The notes under the pieces were generated by a model. It did no database searches. It saw nothing but the letters and a program-made list of their open reading frames with translations, and was not told where the DNA came from. The position numbers were made by a program, and so were the translations under genes. Source: Nitzschia sp. DOCU1 (taxonomy: Eukaryota > Bacillariophyta > Bacillariophyceae > Bacillariales > Bacillariaceae). From it: a DNA stretch of 64,000 nucleotides. The stretch is from contig OX595987.1 in NCBI GenBank assembly GCA_951394045.1, positions 310,001 through 374,000 on the forward strand, written 5' to 3'. Shown piece after piece: positions 33,252-43,868 of the stretch (the first letter of the stretch is position 1; each line of letters opens with the position of its first letter).

Positions 33252-33877
33252 TCTTCTGTCAAACCGCAGAGTTCAGCTGCACTACATGTATGTTAATGGC
33301 AAGCTCAGTCCTTTTTTTGCGCTTCTGCGCCGCGAAGTTTGGTTGCGATTTCATCACTCTCTAGCTACTATCGGATTCGTATTAATACATTGAAGCAAAA
33401 TGAGGCGACGAAGCGGAAGCATCGGAACCTTCCGACTGTTCCGCCGCTCCTCCCGCGCGGTCATATGCTGTGACCTTTCCATCATCGCTCGCTCCGATAG
33501 AAAAGCTCTTTCGAGAATGCAAGTGCCAGATATGTTCTCAAATAGGTATGTAGCGTACCTATTTTCAATATCCCTCATCCAAAAGATGCCACCACCTCTC
33601 ATCGCGCACAGGATGGTAAAGATCTCATCGATCCATCGCAGGCATTAGCTTCAGCACACCCAGCGATGCTACCACCCATATTACTTCCGAATCTTATCAA
33701 CAATTGTTTATTTGCATGGCAGAAGAGCACAAGGCGGTAAATCGCCATTACTTGCCATTGTGTTTCGGTCCTGGCACGTTGCCGCTGCCGCCTCTTCATT
33801 GCTGCCATCGGTCGTGCCCCAGCCATATCCAATTCACAACCAAACGACGAAATCATCAACGATCGCGTCTTTCGACA
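33252..33877. other. intergenic
   Basis: Upstream of the propeller protein; short unsupported frames only. The right end runs into the bioA remnant. Confidence 0.45.
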
Positions 33878-34797
33878 GACGACATTGTTCGATATGATCA
33901 GCAGCATGTCTGGCATCCCTATTCTGCCATGCCCCCTTCTTTGCCTTGTCTTCCCCTACAAACGACTGCTCAAGGCTGTTCATTGACATTGACCGACGGC
34001 CGAGTACTGGTGGACGTGCATACATGGGTATTCGCACCCTCGGTTGGTGCAAGCAGCCAGAGATCAAATCGATCAAATGTCACATGTCATGTTTGGTGGA
34101 TTGACTCATGAACCAGGCGTACAACAATTAGCATTGGAATTGGCGCGAGTCGTTCTTGGATCGTCCTCCAACAAGCTGGACTAGATTGCCAGTGCAACTC
34201 TTTGCGCCTCAACCTATCATTGGCTATAATGATGCATGGGATAGGCGGATACGGCAGAGCTATAATCTATGCTACAATTACACTCGAAGACCACTGCCGC
34301 CATCATTCTAGAACCGATTGTACAAGGTGCCGGTGCCATGAAATTGTATTCGCCGCATTATCCAAAGTGCGCATCCGACAGCTATGTGATGACTAGGATG
34401 TTTTGTGGATTTGCCATGAGATTGCAGCTGGATTTGGCAGAACGGGGACCATGTTTGTGGTGGAACGTGCCGGTGTTGTACCCGACACTATTTGTATAGG
34501 AAAGGCACTGGCGGGAGGCTTTATGAGTTTTGCCGCGACTCTCACCAATGAAAGGATTGCACAAGCCATTGCGCAAGGGCCGGCAGGTGTATTGAGTCAT
34601 GGCCTAACTTTTATGGGGAATCCGTTTGCTTGTGCTGTCAGCTTGGCGTCGCTACAACTATTGCAATCGTATCCTCTAGCCGAAATGGTCAAGAACATTG
34701 AAAAGCAACTCGTCACCGAACTGGAACCGTGTCGAGAATCGCCATTGATTCACGATTTGCGAGTATTCGGGGCGATCGGAATTGTAGAAATGTACTA
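33878..34797 (+). pseudogene. bioA: decayed bioA (adenosylmethionine-8-amino-7-oxononanoate aminotransferase)
   Basis: Consecutive segments of the biotin-synthesis aminotransferase BioA are recognisable, but in different frames. First, DQQHVWHPYSAM and [11 protein letters not shown] (about 33893-34020); then, after a frame change, [26 protein letters not shown] sequence (about 34050-34180) ending at an in-frame TAG. A gap follows where the central PLP-fold part should be; then KTTAAIILEPIVQGAGAMKL (about 34283-34350), another frame change, then GFGRTGTMF, the cofactor-lysine region GKALAGGFMSFAATL, FMGNPFACAVSLASLQLL and finally FGAIGIVEMY before a stop that cuts off the last part. Several frameshifts, an internal stop, an internal deletion and a 3' truncation make an active enzyme impossible; no intron set explains them. 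BioA is best known from bacteria and fungi. Confidence 0.85.
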
Positions 34798-34973
34798 GCA
34801 GGAACCCATGGACATGGAGACGAATTTAGATAATCTAGTATAATTTCTCTAGGCGGATCTCCCTCCCGTATGAGGGTAAAGAGCGAGTTGGAGACTTACA
34901 GTATTCACAACCCATACTATACAAAATGGCCCGCTAGGATATTACAGGCTAGTAACAGCTGACTACAATGCAG

Positions 34974-36587
34974 CTATATTGTTAAAGTAACTCCTGCCGC
35001 CTGCATAGCGTCTCGAACCCATCGTGGAATGTCTTGTTGTTCAAAGTGTGCCGTCAAAAACTCATTAGCAAAGGCTCCAAATCTGTTCTCGAGAATGGCG
35101 TTTCGCATTCGCTGGACTAATCCCATCATGTAGCAAACATTGTGTTGGGTTAATAGCTGAACGCCCAAGACATTTTGCGATGATTTGAGCAAGGCATGAA
35201 GCCGAGCTCGAGAGACTTTGCGAGAGCAAGCGCTGCAAGGGCAATCCTCTTGGATGACCGCATCCACTTGTGTGGCAAACTCATGTAATTTCAGTTTCAA
35301 TTGTCCCCCTTTGTGGTCCACTAGTGCCACTCCAAAACGTGCAGTTCGTGTCGGATAGACACAATCGTATTGATCGACCCCCAAGGCTGTGCAAACGACC
35401 AAATCCAAGGGATACCCCACGCCCATCAAATAGCGGGGTCTATTATCCGGCAAGTTTCGACATGCATGATCCACCACTCTCCAAAAGTCTTCCTTGCTCT
35501 CTCCACCAGCCAAACCCCCAATGGCAAATCCCGGAATCGTTCTTGGTTCATTATTGTTCTTTGTTGACGAACCAAAGTCTCGATGCCGAAATCCTGCCAA
35601 GCAAATTTCTCTCAATCCACCCGGGCTAGTATCCAAATGTCCTTGTAAAATAGGATACAGATTTTGAACGTGTGCGCGTTGATGAGCTTGAACACATCGA
35701 TCGTACCAACGAAGTGTCCGTAAGGTTGCCAGTCGAAAGCGTTGGTCGTCAATCTTGACGGATGAAATGACATCATCCAATTGCATAATAACATCAGCTC
35801 CAATTTCATTTTGATATTGAATCGAATCTTCTGGTCGTAATGTCATACATTCTCCTTTGGTATAGGGACTTTCAAAAACGACGCCTTGTTCTGTTACGAC
35901 CGACAGGGCGGCCAAGGATACCATTTGAAAGCCGCCCGAATCGGTTAACAAGTTGAATCTTCGACGACGATTTGTCGCGTCAGAAGTATGGTGCTCATCC
36001 GTCAGAGATTCTTCTCCTCCCATAAATTTCGGAAGTCCTCCAAATACACTTTGAATCAATTCAGTTCCTGGTTGTAGCGCCAAATGATATGTGTTTGCCA
36101 AAATCATGGGACAGTCTGCCTTTTCAATTTCTTCTGGCAACATTCCTTTGAGTGTGCCCTTGGTCCCGACGGGCATGAAACGAGGTGTCGGTACGGGAGG
36201 AGCACTATTTGGAAAGTGAATCGTTCCGGCACGTGCCCGGCCATCCACAGCATGCAATTGAAAACAAAGTGCTCGTTGATAATGGCCGACTTGATCGGAG
36301 AAAAAGGTGGGTGGAGTGTCGACCGGAATCAAGACGGGCGGCACATTGGTGTAGGGCTGATACTTGTCCCATGCAACTGCATTTTCCTTGGTAAAGTCAA
36401 TGGATTGCAATTCAGGGGGTAATTCGAGCCATTCCGGCTTGACTTGCTCCTCTTCGTACTGGCCGCGTTTCTTGTGGCGATGCTGTGCGGAAAACGACGA
36501 ATCATTTTCGCTTGTGGAGGTCGTCGATGACTCCAATGCTATGGACGTGGCACTGGACGTTCCGTCATGAGCCGAGTTGGATGCCAT
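34974..36587 (-). CDS. queuine tRNA-ribosyltransferase, catalytic subunit
   Basis: Exchanges guanine-34 for queuine in the wobble position of GUN-anticodon tRNAs (Tyr, His, Asn, Asp). 537 residues, ATG at 36587, intronless. The first 85 residues are a Ser/Thr-rich, then Glu-rich extension absent from the core family. The TIM-barrel core follows: MILANTYHL (161-169), LTDSGGFQ (214-221, base-binding Asp), FESPYTKGE, then GGLAGGESKEDF, LMGVGYPLDLV and DQYDCVYPTRTARFG, whose D408 corresponds to the catalytic nucleophile. Zinc site: CPCSAC (C449, C451, C454) and H482 in TQHN. The overall pattern is of the eukaryotic QTRT1/bacterial Tgt type rather than the non-catalytic partner. Head-to-head with eIF3L, 436 bp apart. 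Confidence 0.95.
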   Translation of the reverse strand: MASNSAHDGTSSATSIALESSTTSTSENDSSFSAQHRHKKRGQYEEEQVKPEWLELPPELQSIDFTKENAVAWDKYQPYTNVPPVLIPVDTPPTFFSDQVGHYQRALCFQLHAVDGRARAGTIHFPNSAPPVPTPRFMPVGTKGTLKGMLPEEIEKADCPMILANTYHLALQPGTELIQSVFGGLPKFMGGEESLTDEHHTSDATNRRRRFNLLTDSGGFQMVSLAALSVVTEQGVVFESPYTKGECMTLRPEDSIQYQNEIGADVIMQLDDVISSVKIDDQRFRLATLRTLRWYDRCVQAHQRAHVQNLYPILQGHLDTSPGGLREICLAGFRHRDFGSSTKNNNEPRTIPGFAIGGLAGGESKEDFWRVVDHACRNLPDNRPRYLMGVGYPLDLVVCTALGVDQYDCVYPTRTARFGVALVDHKGGQLKLKLHEFATQVDAVIQEDCPCSACSRKVSRARLHALLKSSQNVLGVQLLTQHNVCYMMGLVQRMRNAILENRFGAFANEFLTAHFEQQDIPRWVRDAMQAAGVTLTI

Positions 36588-37023
36588 GACTAGGAGAGCA
36601 ATGAGCTGAAAGTGTACAGTAGTGTGGGGAGAGAAAGGAATGGTATCGATCTCTCCGTCGATGATTCCTCCTCAAATGGGAAATGGCGGCCTCCGCGAAA
36701 AAATGAGCGGTCACGATCAATTGGACTAAAGAAATGTTTTGACTTCCCGGACCCTGTCACTGACTGCAGTGACCGTACCGTCCGTGCGAAGGCCAGGCAC
36801 CTGCCCGCGCAGCCGCACGATTTCTTAAAGTCGATGTAGTCGATTGCTTCCAACCACCAAAAAACTTCATCAATTATTGCCACCATGACAATGGCCGTCC
36901 AAGCACGCGACGACGCACCATTGCTTTCTGTGCCATCCATTCCGTATCATTGCTATTCTCTCGAGACTAGCACCTGGATTGTTTGATTGTTTGCTTGTTC
37001 ATTGATTCAGTCCTTTGTTCACC
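36588..37023. promoter_or_regulatory. divergent upstream region of QTRT1-like and eIF3L genes
   Basis: 436 bp between two housekeeping gene starts; a bidirectional promoter is possible. No element could be assigned by eye. Confidence 0.4.
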
Positions 37024-38884
37024 ATGGCCAGCAGCGCCGATGCCTGTGTTCCTCAAACCTTGACGGATTTCATCTTTGACTTGTATGATTCCGTCACTCT
37101 CTCGCAACTACCGGAAGAGCAAGGTCGATTGTACAATACCGTTCTTCGGGACTTGTCCAGCAAGGTAAGCTACTGTCTCTCTTTGCCGGTGGTGGATGCG
37201 TTACCGTGCGGGCAGAACGCCTCATCCGTCCATTCTTTTGCTTTGCAGTACTTTGCCACTTCCCCCTGGCCTTCCCCTCAATCCATTGCTAGCGAATGCA
37301 ATGGAGATCCTCTCTTTCTAGCGTTCTACAGAGAGCTGACTCATCGCCACTGGCACGCTGTCAGTCGTCCCACTCTTCAAGACCGCATGGAAGGCTGGGA
37401 TGTCTATCGAGAACTCTTTGACGAACTCCTGGAAACTGCCGAGTCGGATGCCACCCCGGAATCGGCCACTAGCGGGCGAAATCCAAAGCTATTTATCATT
37501 CCCGAGTGGACCTTTGATATCTTGCATGAATTCGTCTATCAATTTCAAGGATTTTGTCAATTCCGCACTACCTTGTATGCGAGTGCCAACAAACACAACT
37601 TGCTGGGCGGACCCGGGGAGCCTAACCCCAAGGCACCGCATCACGTCGTGGAGAATTGTGCCATTCTCAAAGATGCTGGTGATGTTTGGAATGTGGAAAC
37701 CGTCTACTATTATCTTTCTAGATTGGTAGCGATCGGGACGCAAGCCCAAGTCCCGCCTGCCTATCAATACTTTGGAATCTTTGCGTCCGTCGCCTTGTCC
37801 AGATTGGAGTGCTTGTTGAGCGACTACACGGGATGCTTGCAAGCCATGGCGCCCATTTTGGAAAGTCCATTTGTGGTGCAGCTTATCAAGCCAAAACTGC
37901 TTACTGGCGACGAAGACTTGACTGCCTATGAGCCCAAGGTGTTTTCGGAAGTGGTACATTCGGTCTTTGCGGCTAGGATTAGTTTGACCTATCATGCGGG
38001 TATTGCCTTTGTGATGTTGCGACGATACAAGGACGCGATTGCAATGGTTGGGGAACTATGTTCGTATATGCAACGTGGATTCAAGGTACGTGTCTGGTGG
38101 TGGCGATGATGATGATGGAATGAATGAATGAGAGGAATGAATCGTCTCACATTTCTTGCGCACACACCACTTTTAGACCGGACAACTTCGCAAGTTGCCA
38201 AACTCGGATCAATTCTTCAAAAACTATGAACGTATGATTGCGCTATTGGCCATTTGCACTCATCTGTGTCCAAACATTTCCAATAGCAACCACTTTGAAG
38301 AATCGATTGCCAAGGCTATTCGAGAAAAGCATGGAGCTCAGCTATCCAAGGAGGCCATTACCGAACTCTTTGTCTTTTGCTCTCCCAAGTTTATTAGTCC
38401 GTTTCTTCCCGACTTTACTCAGCCTCCACCGTCTATGCCTGGAAGCGGACCGTGGGTCGAAAATGCACTCAAACATCAAGTCCGATTGCTCGAGCAAAAT
38501 GAATTGGCGCCCCAGTCGACCTTTCGGGAACTACGATCTTTTCTCAAATTGTACACGTCCATTTCGGTATCCAAATTGGTCAGTTTTGGGAATGATCCAG
38601 TCTCCTTGGTGGCGTTGAAGTTATTTATGCGACAACTTGAATCCAACACCGCGGTAGTCGAAGCGGCAGCTGCTGGCAATGAGGCCACGACGTCGATTGT
38701 TCCGAGTTGGAAGAATGCCACGTACAAGTCGGCAATGGATATTCATTACTACTTGGTAGATGATGATACAGTGCATGTCGATGAGCCCGAAAAGGAACGT
38801 CGATTTGAGAATTACTTCTTGGGACAAATTGTGCAATCGTATGATATCCGAAAAGAAGCCAATGCCATTGACGCTGCAGATTAG
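37024..38884 (+). CDS. eukaryotic translation initiation factor 3 subunit L
   Basis: PCI-type subunit of eIF3, which organises the 43S pre-initiation complex. Exons 37024-37164, 37249-38085 and 38177-38884 (introns 84 and 91 nt) give 561 residues; human eIF3L has 564. Matches in order: YFATSPWPSPQSIA, FLAFYRELTHRH, FIIPEWTFDILHEFVYQFQGF (family: W-DIIDEFIYQFQSF), DVWNVETVYYYL, YFGIFASVALSRL, GIAFVMLRRYKDAI, SCPKFLSP-like FCSPKFISPFLPDF, and LRSFLKLYTSISVSKL. The first intron is 84 nt with no stop in frame: reading through it would insert 28 residues exactly where the family has none, so it is probably spliced, with retention possible. The start was set at the first ATG of the frame. Confidence 0.93.
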
Positions 38885-39303
38885 AACAGAAACGGCGCAG
38901 TTGCGACACCACTGGCAAACGAGTGAGCCGCAGTCTAGCAGCCAGAGCGTGGACTAGCAATTCAATAAGTTTGCTGTGAGGAATAATAAGGATACGATTC
39001 GATGCATACGTTAGTAGATTTTAAATGTAGTGAACTGTGATTTCCGAGAACGAAACGCACGTTTTCGAACTTTTCACACTTGAACATGCACAATGAGGCG
39101 AACAAACGACCTCTAAACACAAGTTTTTGCAGGACCCGAGAAGAATTATACTGGAACCCATCCCCACCTCCAAAACTAGAAAGGCAGCAAAATCGCCGCA
39201 GTGTGTTGTCGAGAAAGCGTTGTCCTCGACTAGACACTGGTATCACGCAAAGGCACCCCTAAACAACACAAAGGGCGGGCGATTCTTGATAGATATGCCG
39301 CCA
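38885..39303. other. intergenic between convergent genes
   Basis: 3' regions of eIF3L and family copy A. No gene was seen. Confidence 0.5.
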
Positions 39304-40770
39304 TTAAAAGGCTGCATGATGGGTCGGACGACGGCGACCAGGCGACGAGTCTCGGACGTATCCTCGCGACGACGACGCAGCCCGACTGGGCGTAGAGTGG
39401 CGGACATCCATTCGTCGAGCGGCGTCATCCTCCCAACCTGTGCTCTTCTTGTTGGTCACGGCCTTGGACGGTTGTGATACTCGAGTGATACGTTTGGTTC
39501 GCTCCACGTGGGGGCTTAGGGTTCCACGGCGTGGCTTCTCAGGGGACAAATCTCGAACAACCCGCTTACGGCGTTGGGGAGAGACACCTCGTCGCCGAGG
39601 CTCGTATCCATACTGGCGAGCGACCGTCTGTTGTTTAGGGCGTGCAGGAACGGCATTAATGGGCCGAGCGACCGTCTGTTGTTTTGGGCGTGCAGGAACG
39701 GCATCAATGGGCCGAGCGTCCGTCTGTTGTTTTGGGCGTGCAGAGACGGCATCAATGGGCCTGGGCTTTGCTCCTGTAATAATGGCAGAGGAGAACGTTG
39801 AGGAACACGCTTTTTGACCGAGGCTAGGCGAGCTTGATTTCGATTCACTTTGCTTACCTCCTGTTACTCTCTCTCGGCGTGGTGAAGCGTAGCGTTTTGG
39901 AGAAGCACGACGTCTTTCTGGAGAGGCAAGACGTCTTTCGGGAGACGAGTTGATCGCCTTGGCTTGTGTGCGCCTTGATTTGTGCTTCGTCGTCTTGGGG
40001 AGTTGGGCAGGAGGCGCCAAGGGAACATCCCTCGGTTCTTGCTCAGCTTCCTGGTGGCGCTGGTCGGAATTCTGTGGACCCACGAAAAATTCTTCAATTT
40101 TGTTAAACATTCGACTTGCGACTGGAGCGTCTCCGCTAGTTTCGGGGAAAAGGTCTTTGATGACGGATCCGTCCCCGATCGCTTTGACAAAATCGACAGG
40201 GGATGTACCATCTTCCCAGACCTTTCCCGTGGCAAGGGCATCGACAAAGTCAAAAGGAAAGCCCGGAGCATCGCCTTCGTTTTCAACAGAGACGTCATTG
40301 TATCTTGGTTGCATGGCATCGTCACGGTTGAGATGGTCGTCGTCGTCGTGGGTACTCGATCCATATAGTTCGACGTCTCGGGCATCTTCTTCGTTGGCCC
40401 CGAGGACTTCTTCAAGGAAATCATCATTATCTTCCCATGACGCCCTAGCAGACTTGGAATGACGGATTGGGCCTTTCATCTCCTCATAAGTCGGCTCTTC
40501 TTCGATGTCATGCATATTTTGCGTCCTCCAGTCCCTTGGGTCATATGCGTCTTCGTCCATGGAATAATCATCCATTGAATCTGCGGGATTCGCGTTCGAC
40601 GGAGTACGTCGTTGCAGAAAACGTTTAGCAAGCCTTGGCATTGTCTCAACGTACTTGATCTGTGGCCTCGAGTCAACAGAAAATAAGAAATATGATCCAC
40701 GGTCGTCTGTTGCATGCTGCAAATGGGGATCCGTTTGGGCCAACGCTGGCGGTTGGATTTCTTCCATCAT
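39304..40770 (-). CDS. tandem-family protein, copy A (unknown function)
   Basis: 460 residues; exons 40770-39858 and 39773-39304, with an 84-nt in-frame intron whose position is shared with copy B. The N-terminal third is acidic (DEDAYDPRDW, SWEDNDDFLEE, HDDDDHLNRDD). The conserved core is PFDFVDALATGKVWEDGTSP-VDFVKAIGDGSVIKDLFPET. The C-terminal half is very basic with SPERR-type repeats and QPSK/RRR patches, suggesting nucleic acid or nuclear contacts. It includes three 16-residue repeats (ARPIDAVPARPKQQTV type). Compared with copy B the region after MEEIQP has been read in another frame for about 25 codons, losing the CPLC pair of B. No known domain, signal peptide or membrane helix. Confidence 0.6.
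   Translation of the reverse strand: MMEEIQPPALAQTDPHLQHATDDRGSYFLFSVDSRPQIKYVETMPRLAKRFLQRRTPSNANPADSMDDYSMDEDAYDPRDWRTQNMHDIEEEPTYEEMKGPIRHSKSARASWEDNDDFLEEVLGANEEDARDVELYGSSTHDDDDHLNRDDAMQPRYNDVSVENEGDAPGFPFDFVDALATGKVWEDGTSPVDFVKAIGDGSVIKDLFPETSGDAPVASRMFNKIEEFFVGPQNSDQRHQEAEQEPRDVPLAPPAQLPKTTKHKSRRTQAKAINSSPERRLASPERRRASPKRYASPRRERVTGGKQSESKSSSPSLGQKACSSTFSSAIITGAKPRPIDAVSARPKQQTDARPIDAVPARPKQQTVARPINAVPARPKQQTVARQYGYEPRRRGVSPQRRKRVVRDLSPEKPRRGTLSPHVERTKRITRVSQPSKAVTNKKSTGWEDDAARRMDVRHSTPSRAASSSRGYVRDSSPGRRRPTHHAAF
39621..39766. repeat. 48-bp coding minisatellite, three units
   Basis: Three tandem 48-bp units inside exon 2 of copy A, encoding 16 residues each, differing by a few bases. 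Copy B has a single related unit at the same place after its intron. Confidence 0.85.
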
Positions 40771-41638
40771 ACGCGAAATTTGTATGGAAGTGCACCTCAC
40801 AGCGCCGCCCTCCGCGCAGCACGATGTGGGGCATAAAAAGATATGATTCACCCACGTTGTTACTTAATAAATGAACGTTATCTAGACGTTATTGATACTG
40901 TCGAAAATTTCCCGCGCGAAATTACCAGGTACTACGGTCGGTTGAGCATATCGCCACTTCGTATTTCACAGCATAATTTGACTGCAAGCTCTCCATTGCG
41001 CTCACTCAGCGAGCACCAAAAAAAGAAGACCCCGCTAGCAAGACTCACTAAAGAACTCTTGCCTGTTTGCAATGCAGAGATCGCCATGTGACCGACAATT
41101 ATCAAGGTCTTTCAACTAGAAAGAGCAGCGAAGAGTATTGGGTGGTCTACACCACTAACGCTACGCTGACCAATCGAGACTGGCAAGAATGATTCTTTCG
41201 TCGTACTACCGTCGTTTGATCGTGATGATGACTATTTAGCTCGATTCGGTCTTGGTTTTCTACTCGACAGACAATGCTGGGCACGTTCCACAGAGACCGA
41301 GACCTTTTCGAAGGTTTACTCTAGTCGAGCGTACACTCGCAATGATCTCTCTTGTGACTTGGGGTGACCAAGAAAGTATCTTCGGTGGGGGATGCAAGAA
41401 GTACGATTTGGTCCGTCAACAATGCACCTCTGCATACGTGCTGTCGCGATTACAAATGCCGTCTATGGAACGATCATTGCAAGTGACTGGCTTGCCAACT
41501 TTTTATACACAAGAAACACGATGCTTAGCAGCTTAAACGAGATGGATTAGGCATCATCCTTTGATGCGTAAACTTGCTTCAAAATGACACGCTCCAACTG
41601 CGGGAGAAATTATATTACCACCAAATACGCTTGGAGGT
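40771..41638. other. spacer between family copies A and B
   Basis: A frame at 41252-41536 (plus) is not supported. Around 41265 the text ACAATGCTGGGCACGTTC resembles a segment near 43510, and 41551-41645 resembles 45030-45126, so parts of this spacer are duplicated elsewhere in the array. Confidence 0.5.
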
Positions 41639-41645
41639 TCACATG
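41551..41645. repeat. segmental duplicate of 45030-45126
   Basis: About 95 bp downstream of copy B aligns with the sequence downstream of copy E (CATCCTTTGA-x-GC-TAAACTTGCT...GGTTCACA in both). It shows the copies were duplicated together with flanking DNA. Confidence 0.7.
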
Positions 41646-42886
41646 GATTGGGTGGGCTTGTCGTCTTCACCATGACGAATCAAGTCTTCCACTGTTGAGA
41701 TAGTCATACATGCCTCATGGACGACCGAACCAATCCAGAAATCTTCAAAGGGATCAATTCCACCTTCTTTTACTTCCTTTTCTTTCTTCATCAGGTGGTC
41801 AGGGTTAGGAGACGTTGTATCATTTGTACAATTTGTTTCGATTGGTGACAAGAGAACAGGTTCCTCATGAATGATTGCAGGAACCGAAGAGTATTGAAAC
41901 ATATTATCTTTTCCTTCATTATTTGCCGGTGTTGGTGCATGTTCACTGTTCGTAGTACATACTGTATCGTCAGACCTTAGGGTTCCAATGGACAAATCGC
42001 GAATAACCCGCTTGCGGCGACGGAAAAAGAAAATACGTCCCCGAGGGTTATATCCGTACTGGTGAATGACCATCTGTTGTCGTGGAGGTGCAGGGGCGAC
42101 AATATTGGGATCGGGGCTCGATTCTATAATAATAGCGGAGGATACTGTTGAGGAACACCTTGCTTTCTGACCGAGGATAGGCGAGCTTCATATCGACTCA
42201 AATGGCTTACCTCCTGTTTCGCTTTCTTGTTGTGGTGTAGAGCTTTGCATCGAGGGAGAAGTACGTACATCACCATCCTCCGAAACTTTTCCCGTTGCGA
42301 TTGAAACATCTCCGTTGGTTTCGGGGATGCAGTCTTTGATGACGGAGCCATTCCCGATCGCTTTGACAAAATCGAGGAGAGATGGGGATGTATCATCCTC
42401 CCAGGCCTTACCCATTGCGAGGGCCTGAACGAACTCAACGAGAAAAGCTGGAGCCTCGCGTTCCTTCTCATTCGAGGTGTTTGTGCGTGATGCATGTTCT
42501 TGTTCAACGTCCCGGGAATCTTCACTGGCAACAAGGACCTGCTGTTCACGGACGTCTTCGTTACCTTCTGATGAAGCCTTAGTGGACTTGGAATGACTGA
42601 TAGCGCTGCTCAAATGCTCAATGGTTGGCTTATCTTCGATGCAATGCATATCTTGCGTCTTCCAGTCCGATCGGGCAGATGCGTGGTACTCCATGGAGTC
42701 CACTGTTTTCAGAGCCAGCAGATCAGACGGCGTACTACGTAGTTGCATAAAACGTCTAGCAAAGCCTGACATTGTCTCAACGAATTTGTTTGTTGCCTTG
42801 CGTAAACAGAGAGGGCAAGAAATGTAATCCACGGTCGTTTGCTGCATGAGCTTCGATTTGTCAAATGTCGGTTGGATTTCTTCCAT
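41639..42886 (-). CDS. tandem-family protein, copy B (unknown function)
   Basis: 386 residues; exons 42886-42211 and 42123-41639 (87-nt intron, GTAAGCC...TTATAG). The ATG at 42886 gives MEEIQPTF, parallel to copy A; the frame continues upstream without an ATG. A CPLC pair (ISCPLCLRKATNKF) might bind metal or form a disulfide. The shared core is LVEFVQALAMGKAWEDDTSP..DFVKAIGNGSVIKDCIPET. After the intron comes QYGYNPRGRI...RRRKRVIRDLS, shared with copy A, then SEHAPTP and DPFEDFWIGSVVHEACMTI, shared with copy E. The stop falls directly after HGEDDKPTQSM, where copy E continues with about 600 bp more, so B seems 3'-truncated by deletion. Confidence 0.6.
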
Positions 42887-43087
42887 CCGAATTTGCAAAT
42901 CGGCGGTTGGATCGCCAGACCGAGGAGGGGCATAAATCGCGATTAATGCCTTCGATTTAGCTAGAGGCTCTTGATACTGCCCAACAACCGAAGACCCGCG
43001 CACCTTCTGTTTATCACAAATTACTCAACATGGGCTCCCATGGTTTGTGTGGGCTATTCGATTATACTTAGAGGGACCGCTCTACTA

Positions 43088-43380
43088 CCGGTAGGCTCCA
43101 TCAGCATTCTTTGAACTTTAACACGCGAGTCCCATGGTCTTTCGTCTTTGCTAGTGATCTTTTTCGCGAAGCGGAAGCTTTGCTGAATCCTTTGCTCTTC
43201 ACATCTCTTTTGAAGGCTTTGGTCAATGTAGTGCTGCGGGGGCTCGCAGGCTTATCCGGAGCTGCTTTCTTCAGTGGCGCTTTTGATCTAGAACGACCAC
43301 CCCCGGAAGGAGGAATCGACGGATATTCTCTTAAGCGTTTGGGTTGGCCTTGCGTACTAGATTCATTTTGACGAGACTTA
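43088..43380 (-). pseudogene. tandem-family fragment (last-exon remnant)
   Basis: Minus-strand translation reads SRSKAPLKKAAPDKPASP, RSTTLTKAFKRD and KRSLAKTKD, aligned with the last exon of copy E (GSRPKSPQKKEVPDKSPS, HSTTLTKAPKKD, NRSLAQSRM). At its end the nucleotide match continues (TTAAAG-TCAAA-GAATGCTGATG), but a one-base change causes an early TGA at 43103-43101. No matching upstream exons were found next to it, so it is a remnant or the end of a rearranged copy. Confidence 0.6.
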
Positions 43381-43868
43381 TTCGGGTCTTCTTTCTTTTG
43401 TTGGCCGAGAAAGATTATTTTGTACTATCATGTGATTTCCTTCCCATCATAATCTTGCGTACCCACGATAGCTCCGTTAGGCATTGGTTCTCAACTACCG
43501 GTAGACAAAAATGCTGGACACGTTCTTCTACCTAGTTTATGCGTTTAGGTTATCCCTGACATGCTGGCAGGGCGGAGGCCTTGCCAACATCGATCTCTTT
43601 TTTGTAGCCGTGAGTGCTCTTGTAATCCCTCTTGTGTCTTGTGTAACCCAGATGCCGCATCGTCGGTAATGGGGCGAGAAGTAACTTTTGGTCCGTCGGC
43701 ATTGCATTGGTGCTGCATACATTTTGTCGTGACAGGAAATTTTGTCACTGAAAAGATGCTTACAAATGGTCGCGGCGTTGGAGTAAGGAGGTGATTCAAC
43801 TTCGGCGCTTAATCCCCACTACGCTGCATCAACACCAAGTTTCAAACTAAAGGTTGGCCCACCGAATT
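43381..43868. other. spacer in the family array
   Basis: It contains CTACCGGTAG at 43495-43504, followed by ATGCTGGACACGTTC, similar to 41265. A minus frame at 43545-43799 has spaced Cys/His residues but no ATG-supported homology. Confidence 0.4.

Noticed and set aside
41252..41536. 94-codon plus frame between family copies A and B
   Set aside because: It lies in a spacer with duplicated segments; no conservation of this frame in the similar sequence near 43510.
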